NCBI RefSeq assembly: GCF_018986435.1
Contig: NZ_JAHMIN010000021.1
Coordinates: forward strand, 37,243 to 75,465
Direction: 5' to 3'
DNA length: 38,223 nucleotides
From: Hahella sp. HN01
Lineage (GTDB): Bacteria > Pseudomonadota > Gammaproteobacteria > Pseudomonadales > Oleiphilaceae
Positions 17,591 through 26,512 of the stretch are shown here, in pieces; positions within the stretch are counted from its first letter, which is position 1; each line of letters starts with the position of its first letter. Both the position numbers and the translations under genes were made by a program. A model generated the notes under the pieces. It saw only the letters and a program-made list of their open reading frames with translations, was not told the DNA's origin and did not search any database.

Positions 17591-20017
17591 ATGCAGGACA
17601 GAAATGAGGCGCTGAAGAAGCGGTTGCTGGAGGCTTTCCGGATGGAAGCCGGCGATCGCATGCGGATTCTGGCGGATGCTTTCGCCATGCCTGCTGACGC
17701 CTATGACGCCGCGCTGGTGGAAAGCGTATTCCGGGAAGTGCATAGCCTGAAAGGCGCCGCCAGGGCGGTATCCCTGGGAGCCGTGGAGAAACTCTGTCAG
17801 GCCTGGGAAACCCTGCTCGCCGATATCAAACGCAGCGGCGCTGGCGTCAGCGAGACGCAGCTCAGCGTCAACCGAAAGTGTCATGGTCTGTTGCGACAGT
17901 TAATGGCGGACGCGGCAGCCATCCCTAATGATCAACTTTCGGACTTTTGCCGACGCATTGAACGGGGCGAGGATTTGGCGGGCTCGGCTCCCACTGAGAG
18001 TTTGGCTCAGGACTCGGCGTCGAGCGACGCTGAGCCTCCGCCCGTACAGGAAGAACCCCAAGACATCCCTCCTCAAATTGAAACCACTCCCATTACCCCT
18101 ACAGTTTCTTCTGATCTGTCAGAGGAAGAGGCTGCGCAGACAAACGAAGCTGCATCGTCGGATGAGACCACCCAGCCAACGCTGCGACAGCGGCCAGCAG
18201 AGCTGACCGGGCTGGCGGGAAGCGGAGGCATGCTGCGTATCAAGGCGGAACATCTGGATGAGCTGATGTATCAGGTCGAGGACTTGCAGCAAGCCAAGCT
18301 GGAGGCGACGCAAGCCTGTTTAATGTTGAAAGAAGCGGTAGCCGGATTCACGGAATGGCGTAAGCATCGCCACGAAATCACCACTGCCGCCCGTCAGTTG
18401 CGTACGCATATCGAGCACGAAGCAGAACGGCAGGCGAGTCACGACCAGCTGCTGTTATCGATAGAGCGAGAACAGCAGACCCTGATTGATTTCAGCGCCT
18501 GGGCGTCAGACTTCCTTGGGCAGTGGGAATACCGGCTCAGTCAGTTAGCGAAAACCTCCGAAAAAGTCGCCAGAGGCGTGGCTACAGTGGCGGACGGCAT
18601 GCATGCGCAGATGCAGGCGGTACTGCTGTTGCCCTGTTCTGTGTTAGTGGAAGGCCTGCCGGCTATGGTGCAGGAGATTGCGGATTCCCTGGGCAAAAAA
18701 GTACAGATGCGCTACTCGGGAGAAAGCCTGCAAGTGGACAAACGCGTGCTGGATGAGTTGAAGAGTCCGCTACAACACATGTTGCGCAACGCTGTCGATC
18801 ATGGCGTGGAGACGCCTGCGCGTCGCCGTGAGATGGGCAAGCCGGAATGTGCGCAAATCGAACTGGATTTCATGCAGGAGAACGCCGGCCTGTTTGAGGT
18901 GCGAATTCGCGATGACGGACTGGGTTTCGACCCCGCCAAGCTGAAGGCTAAAGCCATCGCTCAGAAAGTATTGGATGAAGACAAAGCCGCCGCGATGAGC
19001 GACAAAGACGCGGCGCAACTGGCGTTCTCTTCCGGTGTGTCCACCAGCAGCATCATAACGGACCTGTCCGGACGCGGTTTGGGGCTGGCCATCGTTCGCG
19101 AGAAAGTCGAGCGCCTGGGCGGCCGCATTCTCTTGGAAACGACGCCCGGAAGCGGGTCCACCATCACGCTGCAGGCGCCGACCAGCATGGCGACCTACCG
19201 GGCGTTGTTGGTGCGGGTGGAAGACCAGTTGATGGCGATTCCAGCGCAGGCGGTGGAGCGGGTGCTGCGTCTGCCCCAGGAAGAAATTAAAAGCGTGGAG
19301 AACCGGCTGTCCTTTACCTTGCATAACGAAGCCAATCCGCTGTGGCGGCTGTCGGATATTCTCGGACTGACGACCTCCGTTTCCGCGCCGGACAAGGGCG
19401 TCTGCGCGCAAGTGGCGGTGATGAACGTCAACGGCGACCGCTTTGGTCTGATGGTGGATGAGGTCATCGGCGATCACGAAGTGATTATCAAACCGTTGGG
19501 GTCGCAGCTATTGCGCGTGCGCAATATTCTCGGCGCCACGCAGATGGGGGACGGTCGCATCGTGCCTATCCTGCATCCGTTTGATCTCTATAAAAGCGCC
19601 TGCAATACGGATTCCGCGCCGCTCCAGGTGGGGGACATGGAGGAGCTGCGTCGGCGCAAGCGCATTTTAATTGCGGAAGACTCCGTCACGTCGCGGGGAT
19701 TATTGAAAACCATTCTGGAAAGCGCCGGCTATGAAGCCGTAACCGCCAACGATGGCGTTGACGCATGGGAAGCGCTAAAGCACGGGGCGTTCGACCTCAT
19801 GGTGTCGGATATCGAAATGCCTCGCCTGGATGGGTTTGGATTGACTGCGAAGGTGCGCGCTGACCGCCGCTTCGCGGAGTTGCCGGTGGTGCTGGTCACC
19901 GCCTTGCAGAGCCCTGAGGACAAAGAGCGGGGCATGGAGGCGGGCGCTAACGCCTATATCGTAAAAAGCGGTTTTGATCAGGCCAATTTGCTGGAAATTA
20001 TCCGCCAGTTGCTCTGA
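17591..20017 (+). CDS. Hybrid CheA histidine kinase with receiver domain (WspE-like)
   Basis: This 808-residue kinase autophosphorylates and passes phosphate to CheB and the output regulator. Order of domains: HPt (VHSLKGAA with phosphohistidine H51), an acidic Pro/Glu-rich linker (about 125-200), dimerisation helices, HATPase (HMLRNAVDHGVETPARR N box; DDGLGFD; SGRGLGLAIVREKVERLGG), a CheW-like regulatory domain (about 535-670), and a C-terminal receiver (LIAEDSVTSRGLLK, phosphoacceptor D740 in VSDIEMPRLDG). CheA fused to a receiver without a separate CheY is the WspE architecture. ATG 17591 follows GGAAAG; a GTG at 17579 is a weaker alternative. It is 113 bases after the receptor gene. Confidence 0.94.
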   Translation: MQDRNEALKKRLLEAFRMEAGDRMRILADAFAMPADAYDAALVESVFREVHSLKGAARAVSLGAVEKLCQAWETLLADIKRSGAGVSETQLSVNRKCHGLLRQLMADAAAIPNDQLSDFCRRIERGEDLAGSAPTESLAQDSASSDAEPPPVQEEPQDIPPQIETTPITPTVSSDLSEEEAAQTNEAASSDETTQPTLRQRPAELTGLAGSGGMLRIKAEHLDELMYQVEDLQQAKLEATQACLMLKEAVAGFTEWRKHRHEITTAARQLRTHIEHEAERQASHDQLLLSIEREQQTLIDFSAWASDFLGQWEYRLSQLAKTSEKVARGVATVADGMHAQMQAVLLLPCSVLVEGLPAMVQEIADSLGKKVQMRYSGESLQVDKRVLDELKSPLQHMLRNAVDHGVETPARRREMGKPECAQIELDFMQENAGLFEVRIRDDGLGFDPAKLKAKAIAQKVLDEDKAAAMSDKDAAQLAFSSGVSTSSIITDLSGRGLGLAIVREKVERLGGRILLETTPGSGSTITLQAPTSMATYRALLVRVEDQLMAIPAQAVERVLRLPQEEIKSVENRLSFTLHNEANPLWRLSDILGLTTSVSAPDKGVCAQVAVMNVNGDRFGLMVDEVIGDHEVIIKPLGSQLLRVRNILGATQMGDGRIVPILHPFDLYKSACNTDSAPLQVGDMEELRRRKRILIAEDSVTSRGLLKTILESAGYEAVTANDGVDAWEALKHGAFDLMVSDIEMPRLDGFGLTAKVRADRRFAELPVVLVTALQSPEDKERGMEAGANAYIVKSGFDQANLLEIIRQLL

Positions 20018-20070
20018 TTACAGGGGCGGGCGCAGGATGGCCCGTCGACAACGGAGAAGAGGTGACAACG

Positions 20071-21123
20071 ATGGATGTGTTGATAGTGGATGACTCGCCT
20101 GTTATCAGACAGTTGCTGCGCCACATCATTGAAGAAGGCGGCATGCGGGTGATCGGTGAAGCGTCGAATGGCGCGGAAGCGCTGCGCAGCATCGCCAAGC
20201 GCAAACCGGATGTGATCACTATGGACATTCACATGCCGGTCATGGACGGGTTGGAAGCGTCGCGAAGAATTATGGAGGAATATCCGACGCCAATCGTGGT
20301 GGTGACCGCCAGTTACAGCCTAGGAGACGCAGTGACCGCCATGCAGGTACTGGAGGCTGGCGCTATTACCGTTACGCCGAAGCCGCAGGGCCCCGGCCAC
20401 CCGGATTATGAGCGGGATGCGGAAAGTCTGGTGAGGACCATCCGCCTCATCAGCGAAGTCAAGGTAGTTAGACGGTATCGCCGCGAAGAAAAGCGCGTCG
20501 CGTCACGGCCGCCTCCCTCCGTGGGGCTGGATCAGGATCACGAGGGCATACAGCCGGGCGTGATCGCAATTGGCGCCTCTACAGGCGGTCCGGTGGCGTT
20601 AAAGGAGCTGCTGCATGGGATGTCGCGGGATACACCTTGTCCGGTGCTGGTGGTGCAGCACATATCTCCTGGCTTTCTGACCAGCTTTTGCGAGTGGCTC
20701 AACCAGGTGTCGGCGCTCCCGGTCAGCATTGGCGAATTCGGCGAGCGCGCTGAGCGGGGACGGGTTTATCTGGCGCCGGACGGTTGCCATATGGAGGTGG
20801 ACCGATCCTGTCGCATCAGTCTGGTGAATGGTAATCGCGACGAGACGCTTTGCCCGTCCGTGTCGCATCTGTTCAGCAGCGTCGCCAAAAACTTCGGCAG
20901 GAACGCGGTGGTCGTGTTGCTGTCGGGGATGGGGCGCGACGGCGCTGCGGAAATGGCGGAACTGCATCGGCTGGGAGCCCTTACCATTGCGCAGGACCCC
21001 GCCACGGTCGTAGTGAACGGCATGCCTGGGGAGGCGGTGAAGCTGGGCGCAGCCCGGCATGTGTTGAGTCCCCTGCGCATTGCGGCGCTACTAAACGAAC
21101 TACCGGTACAAAGCTGCGTCTGA
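20071..21123 (+). CDS. CheB methylesterase response regulator (WspF-like)
   Basis: This 350-residue protein removes receptor methyl groups when phosphorylated. The receiver domain begins MDVLIVDDSPVIRQLLRHII with phosphoacceptor D52 in ITMDIHMPVMDG. After a charged linker, the methylesterase domain shows the catalytic triad S170 (IGASTGGPVALKELL), H197 (VVQHISPGF) and D290 (LSGMGRDGAAEM). All key residues are intact. ATG 20071 is chosen because AGAGG ends eight bases upstream; a GTG at 20062 overlaps that site. In Pseudomonas, loss of the equivalent WspF locks the system on and raises cyclic-di-GMP, which makes this gene the natural adaptation brake here. Confidence 0.94.
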   Translation: MDVLIVDDSPVIRQLLRHIIEEGGMRVIGEASNGAEALRSIAKRKPDVITMDIHMPVMDGLEASRRIMEEYPTPIVVVTASYSLGDAVTAMQVLEAGAITVTPKPQGPGHPDYERDAESLVRTIRLISEVKVVRRYRREEKRVASRPPPSVGLDQDHEGIQPGVIAIGASTGGPVALKELLHGMSRDTPCPVLVVQHISPGFLTSFCEWLNQVSALPVSIGEFGERAERGRVYLAPDGCHMEVDRSCRISLVNGNRDETLCPSVSHLFSSVAKNFGRNAVVVLLSGMGRDGAAEMAELHRLGALTIAQDPATVVVNGMPGEAVKLGAARHVLSPLRIAALLNELPVQSCV

Positions 21124-21172
21124 TTTGTGTATGCAACAAGGTCGCGGAGATTACAACAAGAGAGTTGAAGTG

Positions 21173-24100
21173 ATGTTAACAGGAACAGAAATTCTCATTG
21201 TCGAAGACAGCCTGACTCAAGCCCTGCAACTGCAAATGCTGCTGGAGCAGAATAGCTGCTCCGTCACGGTTGCGGAGAACGGCGTACAGGCCCTGAAATG
21301 CATAGCTGAACGCAGACCGACCATCATCGTGAGCGACATCATGATGCCGGAAATGGACGGTTACACTTTATGCCGGACGCTCAAGTCGGACCCCAAGACG
21401 GAGTCCATTCCGGTCATTCTGGTCACCACGCTCACCGACCCGAAAGATGTGGTGCAGGGGCTGATCGCCGGCGCGGATAACTTCATCACCAAGCCCTATG
21501 ATGAGAAGTATCTGCTGTCGCGCATCCGTTACTTCCTGGCAAATCTGGAGCACCGAGATCACCAGCGGGTGAAGATGGGCATCGAAATTATTCTGGATGG
21601 AGAGCGCCACTTCATTAACTCCGCCCGCCAGCAGATTCTTGATCTGCTGATCTCCACCTACGAAGAGGGCATTCGTCTCAACCGGGAGCTGAAAGCCAAG
21701 CATGAAGAGCTGAGTCATACTCACTCGCTGATCAACAGTCTGTTTCATTTTACGGCGGGCTTGAGCGCAGCCAGCACGGAAAGTGACACCATTGAGCAAG
21801 GGCTGGGGCAGGTGCTGTCGTTCCCGAATGTGGTCGCCTCGTGGCTATTGCTGGTGGACCCGGATGCAGGCGAGGGTGGCTGGAAGTTGGCGGGCTTTCG
21901 CAGCGGCTCCATCAACGCAGACCAGCTGGATACATGCAGCCGTGAATGTCCCTGCCGGCACGGGGTTCTCAACGATGGGCTGACCAGCGCGGTGGATATC
22001 GCCGATTGTCCCGCGATGAAGGGGAGTTTCGTCGGTAATCATCATGCTACGATTCCGCTATTGTTGGGCGGGGAGTTGATTGGTTTGCTCAACGTCGCCC
22101 GCACCCGGGGCGAGCGCTGGGTGGAGGAGCCTTTGCGGGCGTTGCAATCCCTGGGGCATCAGTTTTCGGTCGCCTTGGGCCGGGCAAGGTTGTTTGACAG
22201 TCTGGAAAGTCTGGTGGAGCAGCGTACATTCGCCCTGAAAGAAGAAATGCTGGAAAAAGAAAGGGCGCAGGAACAACTTAAGCTGCGCAATCGCGCGATA
22301 GAGGCGAGCGTTAACGCCATTATCATCGCAGATAAAAGCGACCCTGAGCATCCCATTGTATATGCTAACCCGGCTTTTGAGCGTATTACCGGTTACAACC
22401 TGGAAGATGTCACGGGACGAAACTTTCTGTTCCTGCTCGGCAAAGAAACCAGTCAATTGGGCGTGGCGAATATCAAACGTGCGCTCAAATCCAATACTGA
22501 AGGCTACGCCTTGTTGAAGAACTTCCGTAAGGACGGCACGTTGTTCTGGAATGAATTGAAAGTCTCTCCGGTCACGGATGTTAAAGGCGAGGTCACTCAC
22601 TTTGTCGCCATTATGAACGATGTGACGGAGTCCATTCAGTACCAGGAACAACTGGAATACAAGACTAACTACGACAATCTCACCGGACTGCCCAACCGCA
22701 ACCTTCTCGATGATCGTATTCAACAGGCTATCGCCTTTGGGGCGAGGCGCGAAAAGGGCTTCGCCCTGGCGGTGTTCGACCTGGATAATTTTAAATACAT
22801 CAACGACAGCATGGGCCATGAGACCGGCGACCAGTTGCTAAAAGAGGTGGCGGAATCACTGCGCAGTTGCCTGCGGGAGGGTGATACGCTGGCGCGGCTG
22901 GGCGGCGATGAGTTTGTCATTCTGATGAATAAAGAGGATCACGATCATCCTTTAGGACTGATGTTGAACCGTATACAACAACTGGTGTCGCAACCCCGTC
23001 GTCTGAAAGATAAAGACATTCTGGTCACACCCAGCATTGGCGTCTGCCAGTATCCGGAAGACGGCGAAGATGCCTCTACGCTGCTTAAGAACGCCGATAC
23101 GGCCATGTACAAGGCCAAGGAGCGAGGACGTAATCGTATCTGCAGTTATACCCAGGAAATGAATGAATCGATCCAAAAACGGGTGCAAATGGAGCAGGAC
23201 CTGCGGCGCGGCATCGAAAATGGCGAGTTGGAGTTGTACTACCAACCGCAACTGGACCCTCATGGCGGCGGCGCGGTCGGACTGGAGGCGCTGGTGCGCT
23301 GGCGCAAGGGCGACCGCATGGTGCCGCCTCTGGAATTTATTCCCATCGCGGAAGAAACCGGCCTGATCACCAGTGTAGACGCCTGGGTGTTGCGGGCCGC
23401 CTGTCTGCAATTGAAGCTGTGGCGGGATCAGAAACAGCAGCTCGTTCCCGTTTCGATCAACTTGTCATCGCGGCAGTTCCAGGACGCTAATTGTGTTGAA
23501 CTGGTCCGCAGAGTGTTACAGGAATCCGGTGTTGAGCCCGGTTGCCTCAAGATTGAGGTGACGGAAAGCATGGTCATGCACAACACGGAAGAGGCGCTGC
23601 GCACCATGACCCAACTCAAGGCCATGGGCGTGCAATTGTCTATGGATGACTTCGGCACAGGATACTCCTCCCTGAGTTACCTCAAGATGTTTCCTTTCGA
23701 TCAGCTCAAGATCGATAAGAGTTTTGTGCGTAATGTCACCGATGATCCGCAGGAAGCCGCCATCATCCGCGCCATCATTGGCCTGGGCAAAACCCTGGGC
23801 ATCAAAATCGTGGCGGAAGGCGTGGAAACCGTCGAGCAATACAGCTTCCTGGTGCGCGCCGGCTGTGACCTCATCCAGGGCTACTTCTACTCGCCGCCAT
23901 TACCTGTCGCCGCCTGCATGCACTTCCTGCAGGAAGATCATTTGTGGGGGAAAAAACGCAAGGAAATTGAAGACGGCCCGCAAGCCAGAAGAATACTGAT
24001 CGTCAACGACGACGAAACCATTTTACGCGCCGTCTGCGGTGAACTTGGCCACGAAGGCTACGACATCTTTGAAGCCCGCACCACGACGGAAGCCTTGCGC

Positions 24101-24409
24101 CTTCTCGCCGCCCACGAAATGCACGTCATCGTGACCGACCAGTGCATGAAGGAAATTAAAGGCGTAGACCTGCTGCGCAAAGTCAAAGCCATCCACCCCG
24201 GAACCGTCCGCATGGTGCTCAGCGGCTACAGCGGCTTCAAAGAAGTCCTCGAAGCCATCAACGAAGGCGCCGTCTTCCGCTTCATCACCAAACCCTGGAA
24301 CTCGGAACACCTCCGGGAAAACGTAAAACAAGCCTTCCGCGAAAGCGACCTGGCGCGGGAAAACCAGATGTTGAGAGAACAGTTGGATATATTGCGGAGT
24401 GGGAGTTGA
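21173..24409 (+). CDS. Output regulator: REC-GAF-PAS-GGDEF-EAL-REC, likely c-di-GMP synthase/phosphodiesterase
   Basis: This 1078-residue protein ends the operon where Pseudomonas has WspR. Domains: receiver (D55 in IVSDIMMPEMDG); GAF (about 190-345) with cysteines C255, C259, C261 and C279; PAS (about 370-490) whose GRNFLFLLG and NFRKDGTLFWNEL resemble a LOV domain but with F418 where the flavin-reactive cysteine would be; GGDEF (active site 577-581, intact, with inhibitory site R568-D571 five residues before it); EAL (E705-A-L, NLSSRQF, DDFGTG at 825, AEGVE, QGY, all intact); and a second receiver (about 939-1055, D989 in IVTDQCM, then KPW). Both synthesis and breakdown of cyclic-di-GMP look possible. 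ATG 21173 is preferred, 49 bases after cheB. Confidence 0.93.
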   Translation: MLTGTEILIVEDSLTQALQLQMLLEQNSCSVTVAENGVQALKCIAERRPTIIVSDIMMPEMDGYTLCRTLKSDPKTESIPVILVTTLTDPKDVVQGLIAGADNFITKPYDEKYLLSRIRYFLANLEHRDHQRVKMGIEIILDGERHFINSARQQILDLLISTYEEGIRLNRELKAKHEELSHTHSLINSLFHFTAGLSAASTESDTIEQGLGQVLSFPNVVASWLLLVDPDAGEGGWKLAGFRSGSINADQLDTCSRECPCRHGVLNDGLTSAVDIADCPAMKGSFVGNHHATIPLLLGGELIGLLNVARTRGERWVEEPLRALQSLGHQFSVALGRARLFDSLESLVEQRTFALKEEMLEKERAQEQLKLRNRAIEASVNAIIIADKSDPEHPIVYANPAFERITGYNLEDVTGRNFLFLLGKETSQLGVANIKRALKSNTEGYALLKNFRKDGTLFWNELKVSPVTDVKGEVTHFVAIMNDVTESIQYQEQLEYKTNYDNLTGLPNRNLLDDRIQQAIAFGARREKGFALAVFDLDNFKYINDSMGHETGDQLLKEVAESLRSCLREGDTLARLGGDEFVILMNKEDHDHPLGLMLNRIQQLVSQPRRLKDKDILVTPSIGVCQYPEDGEDASTLLKNADTAMYKAKERGRNRICSYTQEMNESIQKRVQMEQDLRRGIENGELELYYQPQLDPHGGGAVGLEALVRWRKGDRMVPPLEFIPIAEETGLITSVDAWVLRAACLQLKLWRDQKQQLVPVSINLSSRQFQDANCVELVRRVLQESGVEPGCLKIEVTESMVMHNTEEALRTMTQLKAMGVQLSMDDFGTGYSSLSYLKMFPFDQLKIDKSFVRNVTDDPQEAAIIRAIIGLGKTLGIKIVAEGVETVEQYSFLVRAGCDLIQGYFYSPPLPVAACMHFLQEDHLWGKKRKEIEDGPQARRILIVNDDETILRAVCGELGHEGYDIFEARTTTEALRLLAAHEMHVIVTDQCMKEIKGVDLLRKVKAIHPGTVRMVLSGYSGFKEVLEAINEGAVFRFITKPWNSEHLRENVKQAFRESDLARENQMLREQLDILRSGS

Positions 24410-24646
24410 TATAGATTTAAAACAATGAGGTACGTCAGCGCAGTGTGTTTCAATAGCGCTGACGTATCGCGCCTGCTGCACGTCAGCAATAAGCCAGTTC
24501 TGTTACGATGCTTGGCCTGAGCCCGAAACTGAACTAACATCCCGCCGCGGACAATGCTCGTTTCACCGCAATCTTGAACGCTACGTTCAAACTTGGCCGG
24601 TCCGATCAGCCTGATGCTCACCCCCTAAGTTGTATAGAGATACGAA
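24410..24646. other. Intergenic boundary of the AT-rich island, with inverted repeats
   Basis: This gap separates the chemosensory operon from the AT-rich island. It holds the 11-base inverted repeat listed separately and a smaller one at 24574-24590 (TTGAACG, three bases, CGTTCAA). The reverse strand is open for about 130 codons across 24226-24621, but the part over the regulator gene is a shadow and the rest matches no family I know. The segment could be a remnant of mobile DNA or simple regulatory sequence. Confidence 0.35.
24431..24466 (+). terminator. Perfect 11-base inverted repeat after the chemosensory operon
   Basis: TACGTCAGCGC at 24431-24441 is the exact reverse complement of GCGCTGACGTA at 24456-24466, with a 14-base loop. 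It starts 21 bases after the operon's last stop. There is no T run after the stem, so it is a factor-independent terminator only by shape; a transcript-end stabiliser or a binding site are alternatives. Confidence 0.5.
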
Positions 24647-25480
24647 ATGAAAAAGTTTGTTTGTACCTTTCTAATGATGATTTGCGTGACGGCGAAGGCT
24701 GACGTAACCGAATTTGTGCGCATGTTTCAAGCTGCTCCAGAGACTGAAGCGGTTCAATTGATGCACTACAGACCGAAAGATAAAGCAAAGAAAAAGTTAA
24801 GGATGAGCTGGGATATTAAAACGCTTCTTCAGAGCTGGGGAGGAGTCTCTAATTGCAGGCCTACAGAAAATTCAGAGTATATTTATCTCATTCTAGAGTC
24901 TGACAATATTGTCGATAGTCTCTCAGAGACCTCCAGGTATTACTTTGAATGTGATTCAAGCATCTTGGGCAAGGCTGGAATGTACGTGGAAGAGGGGAGG
25001 TTATCTGGCGAAGTAAAGCCATACAGAGTCGCTTTGGGGCCAGCGATTAGCCCTGAGAACATAGACGAAGCGAGGCGTGTCTTCGCCAGACTGTTTGGCG
25101 TCCAGAATGGCGGCATGGTTGATATATTGGAAAGCGGGAGACCTGTTTATATTGACAATATATATCGGGATAAAACAAGGCCGGAATTAGTACATGTTAT
25201 TTATAGGACAACGCTGAACTTTGTAGATGATCGCGATATAGTCGGCGCTGAGGCGATAGCAGTGGTTAAGGAACTGATAATGAAAGACTCACCGGAAGAA
25301 GTGAGATACGTGAGACTGGTTGCAATTGAATTGGATACACTGCTAGAAGAGAAAAAGACTAAGATAGCGAAAATATCACTGAAGAACAGTGAAGGTCATT
25401 GGGTTGAAGCTAAGGAAGAGATGAACGAGAAGTTTGGTGAGTTTCCAGAAATTAAGATAAATATTAATGGCTCGAAATAA
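24647..25480 (+). CDS. Exported protein of unknown function
   Basis: This 277-residue protein begins with a signal peptide (MKKFVCTFLMMICVTAKA, cleavage probably after residue 18, before DVTEFVRMF). The mature part is mixed alpha/beta in character with no membrane helix; it contains two cysteines (in SNCRPTENSEY and FECDSS) that could form a disulfide in the periplasm. I do not recognise a family. Codon use and base composition are AT-rich compared with the flanking chromosome, and it opens a run of same-strand unknown genes, so acquisition by transfer is likely. Confidence 0.7.
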   Translation: MKKFVCTFLMMICVTAKADVTEFVRMFQAAPETEAVQLMHYRPKDKAKKKLRMSWDIKTLLQSWGGVSNCRPTENSEYIYLILESDNIVDSLSETSRYYFECDSSILGKAGMYVEEGRLSGEVKPYRVALGPAISPENIDEARRVFARLFGVQNGGMVDILESGRPVYIDNIYRDKTRPELVHVIYRTTLNFVDDRDIVGAEAIAVVKELIMKDSPEEVRYVRLVAIELDTLLEEKKTKIAKISLKNSEGHWVEAKEEMNEKFGEFPEIKININGSK

Positions 25481-25633
25481 AGGTTTAAACTGGTTTTTTA
25501 TGGGGTCTATATCCATATCAAATGCTGTTTTAAATAATAACTGTACGAAATTCTGTTGTTGCAGGCTCCTGTCAAAATGAAACATTAAGTTCTTGTGCGT
25601 TGCCTATTTTAACGTTGTTGATATTAAAATTTG

Positions 25634-26119
25634 ATGGTGGAAATAGAGAGCAATATGGATCTTCAGGCTATTTTTGAGCTGGAAATATGGAGCCAGCCGG
25701 GAGGTTGTTGCAACGCCACTCAAGGTTTGGAAATAGAAAAATTACTAAAGAAGGAGCTTCCGTCTTCGATTGACTTTATAGTCGGACACGATTTCTCGCC
25801 AAATAACATAGATGTAGAGAACCTTTCCATCTCTATGCAAGAGAAAGAGCTAAAAGAGAGTAATTTTAAGAGTTTTTGTATTCAGAGAGGGCTGTCGCCA
25901 GACCTTAACGATAGTGAGAGCGCTGCTAGATTTCTCGAGTATAGTTATGGGAGGCTTTTGGCATGGGTGCATTTACCCCATGACGAGTTGGGGAAGGAAA
26001 TATTTATTAAGCTCGTAAAGTGGCTTTCAGATAAGAGATATAACCTACAAGGAGCAGATGCAAATTACTGTGTGAATTTATCACATGCTGGAGATGCTCC
26101 TCTATTTTGGTATGAATAA
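25634..26119 (+). CDS. Hypothetical soluble protein, possibly immunity-like
   Basis: This 161-residue protein has no signal peptide or membrane segment. It is acidic and has a Cys-Cys pair early (SQPGGCCNATQGLEIE) and ends DAPLFWYE. No family is recognised. Size, acidity, AT-rich composition and company of other orphans resemble immunity proteins of polymorphic toxin loci, but no toxin stands in front of it. The start could be ATG 25634 or ATG 25655; AGAGAG at 25645-25650 sits a little close to the latter. Confidence 0.6.
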   Translation: MVEIESNMDLQAIFELEIWSQPGGCCNATQGLEIEKLLKKELPSSIDFIVGHDFSPNNIDVENLSISMQEKELKESNFKSFCIQRGLSPDLNDSESAARFLEYSYGRLLAWVHLPHDELGKEIFIKLVKWLSDKRYNLQGADANYCVNLSHAGDAPLFWYE

Positions 26120-26160
26120 TAAAGCGCGAAAGTTGAGCTTCATACGGATGTTCCGCTTTA
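26120..26160 (+). repeat. Inverted repeat after the 25634-26119 gene
   Basis: TAAAGCG at 26120-26126 is the exact reverse complement of CGCTTTA at 26154-26160, with a 27-base loop. It begins directly after the stop codon. No T run follows. It may be a transcript-end hairpin or a chance match in AT-rich DNA. Confidence 0.3.
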
Positions 26161-26214
26161 CGCAACTGTATGGAGATGTTTGTCTGTATCGGAATTATGT
26201 AAGGAGTAGAAGTG

Positions 26215-26484
26215 ATGAGTATCGTGAAAAGAATTCGGCTGCGATTATTTAAATTAAAGAAAGAAAGTGTTGTAAAAGATTTTGGTGTAATCTCCGTTAA
26301 TAATGCAGGGATTTTTAAAGAGCGAGTGGAAGCATTGCTCGTTACGAGTGGAGGCGAGAAGAAGTTGATTGTAGCGTCTTGGATTATATCTCCTCTACTG
26401 TTTACAGCTACAGAAATCCAAGAAAAACACTTTTATAAGATTAAGGAAATTAGCGACTTTATTTTTATAGATAGCGAAAGCTAA
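26215..26484 (+). CDS. Small hypothetical protein, 89 residues
   Basis: A short basic N-terminus (SIVKRIRLRLFKLKKE) is followed by a mixed region and a hydrophobic stretch (KKLIVASWIISPLLFTATEI) that is more likely a buried strand-turn than a membrane helix. No family recognised. AAGGAG at about 26200-26205 gives strong support for translation from ATG 26215, or from GTG 26212 just before it. It lies in the AT-rich island on the same strand as its neighbours. Confidence 0.6.
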   Translation: MSIVKRIRLRLFKLKKESVVKDFGVISVNNAGIFKERVEALLVTSGGEKKLIVASWIISPLLFTATEIQEKHFYKIKEISDFIFIDSES

Positions 26485-26512
26485 TGGTGAATGACTTTTT
26501 TCGAGTTGGTAT

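Noticed and set aside
24226-24621. 131-codon minus-strand frame across the end of the output regulator and the following gap
   Set aside because: More than half overlaps the well-supported receiver domain on the other strand, and the remaining part matches no known family.
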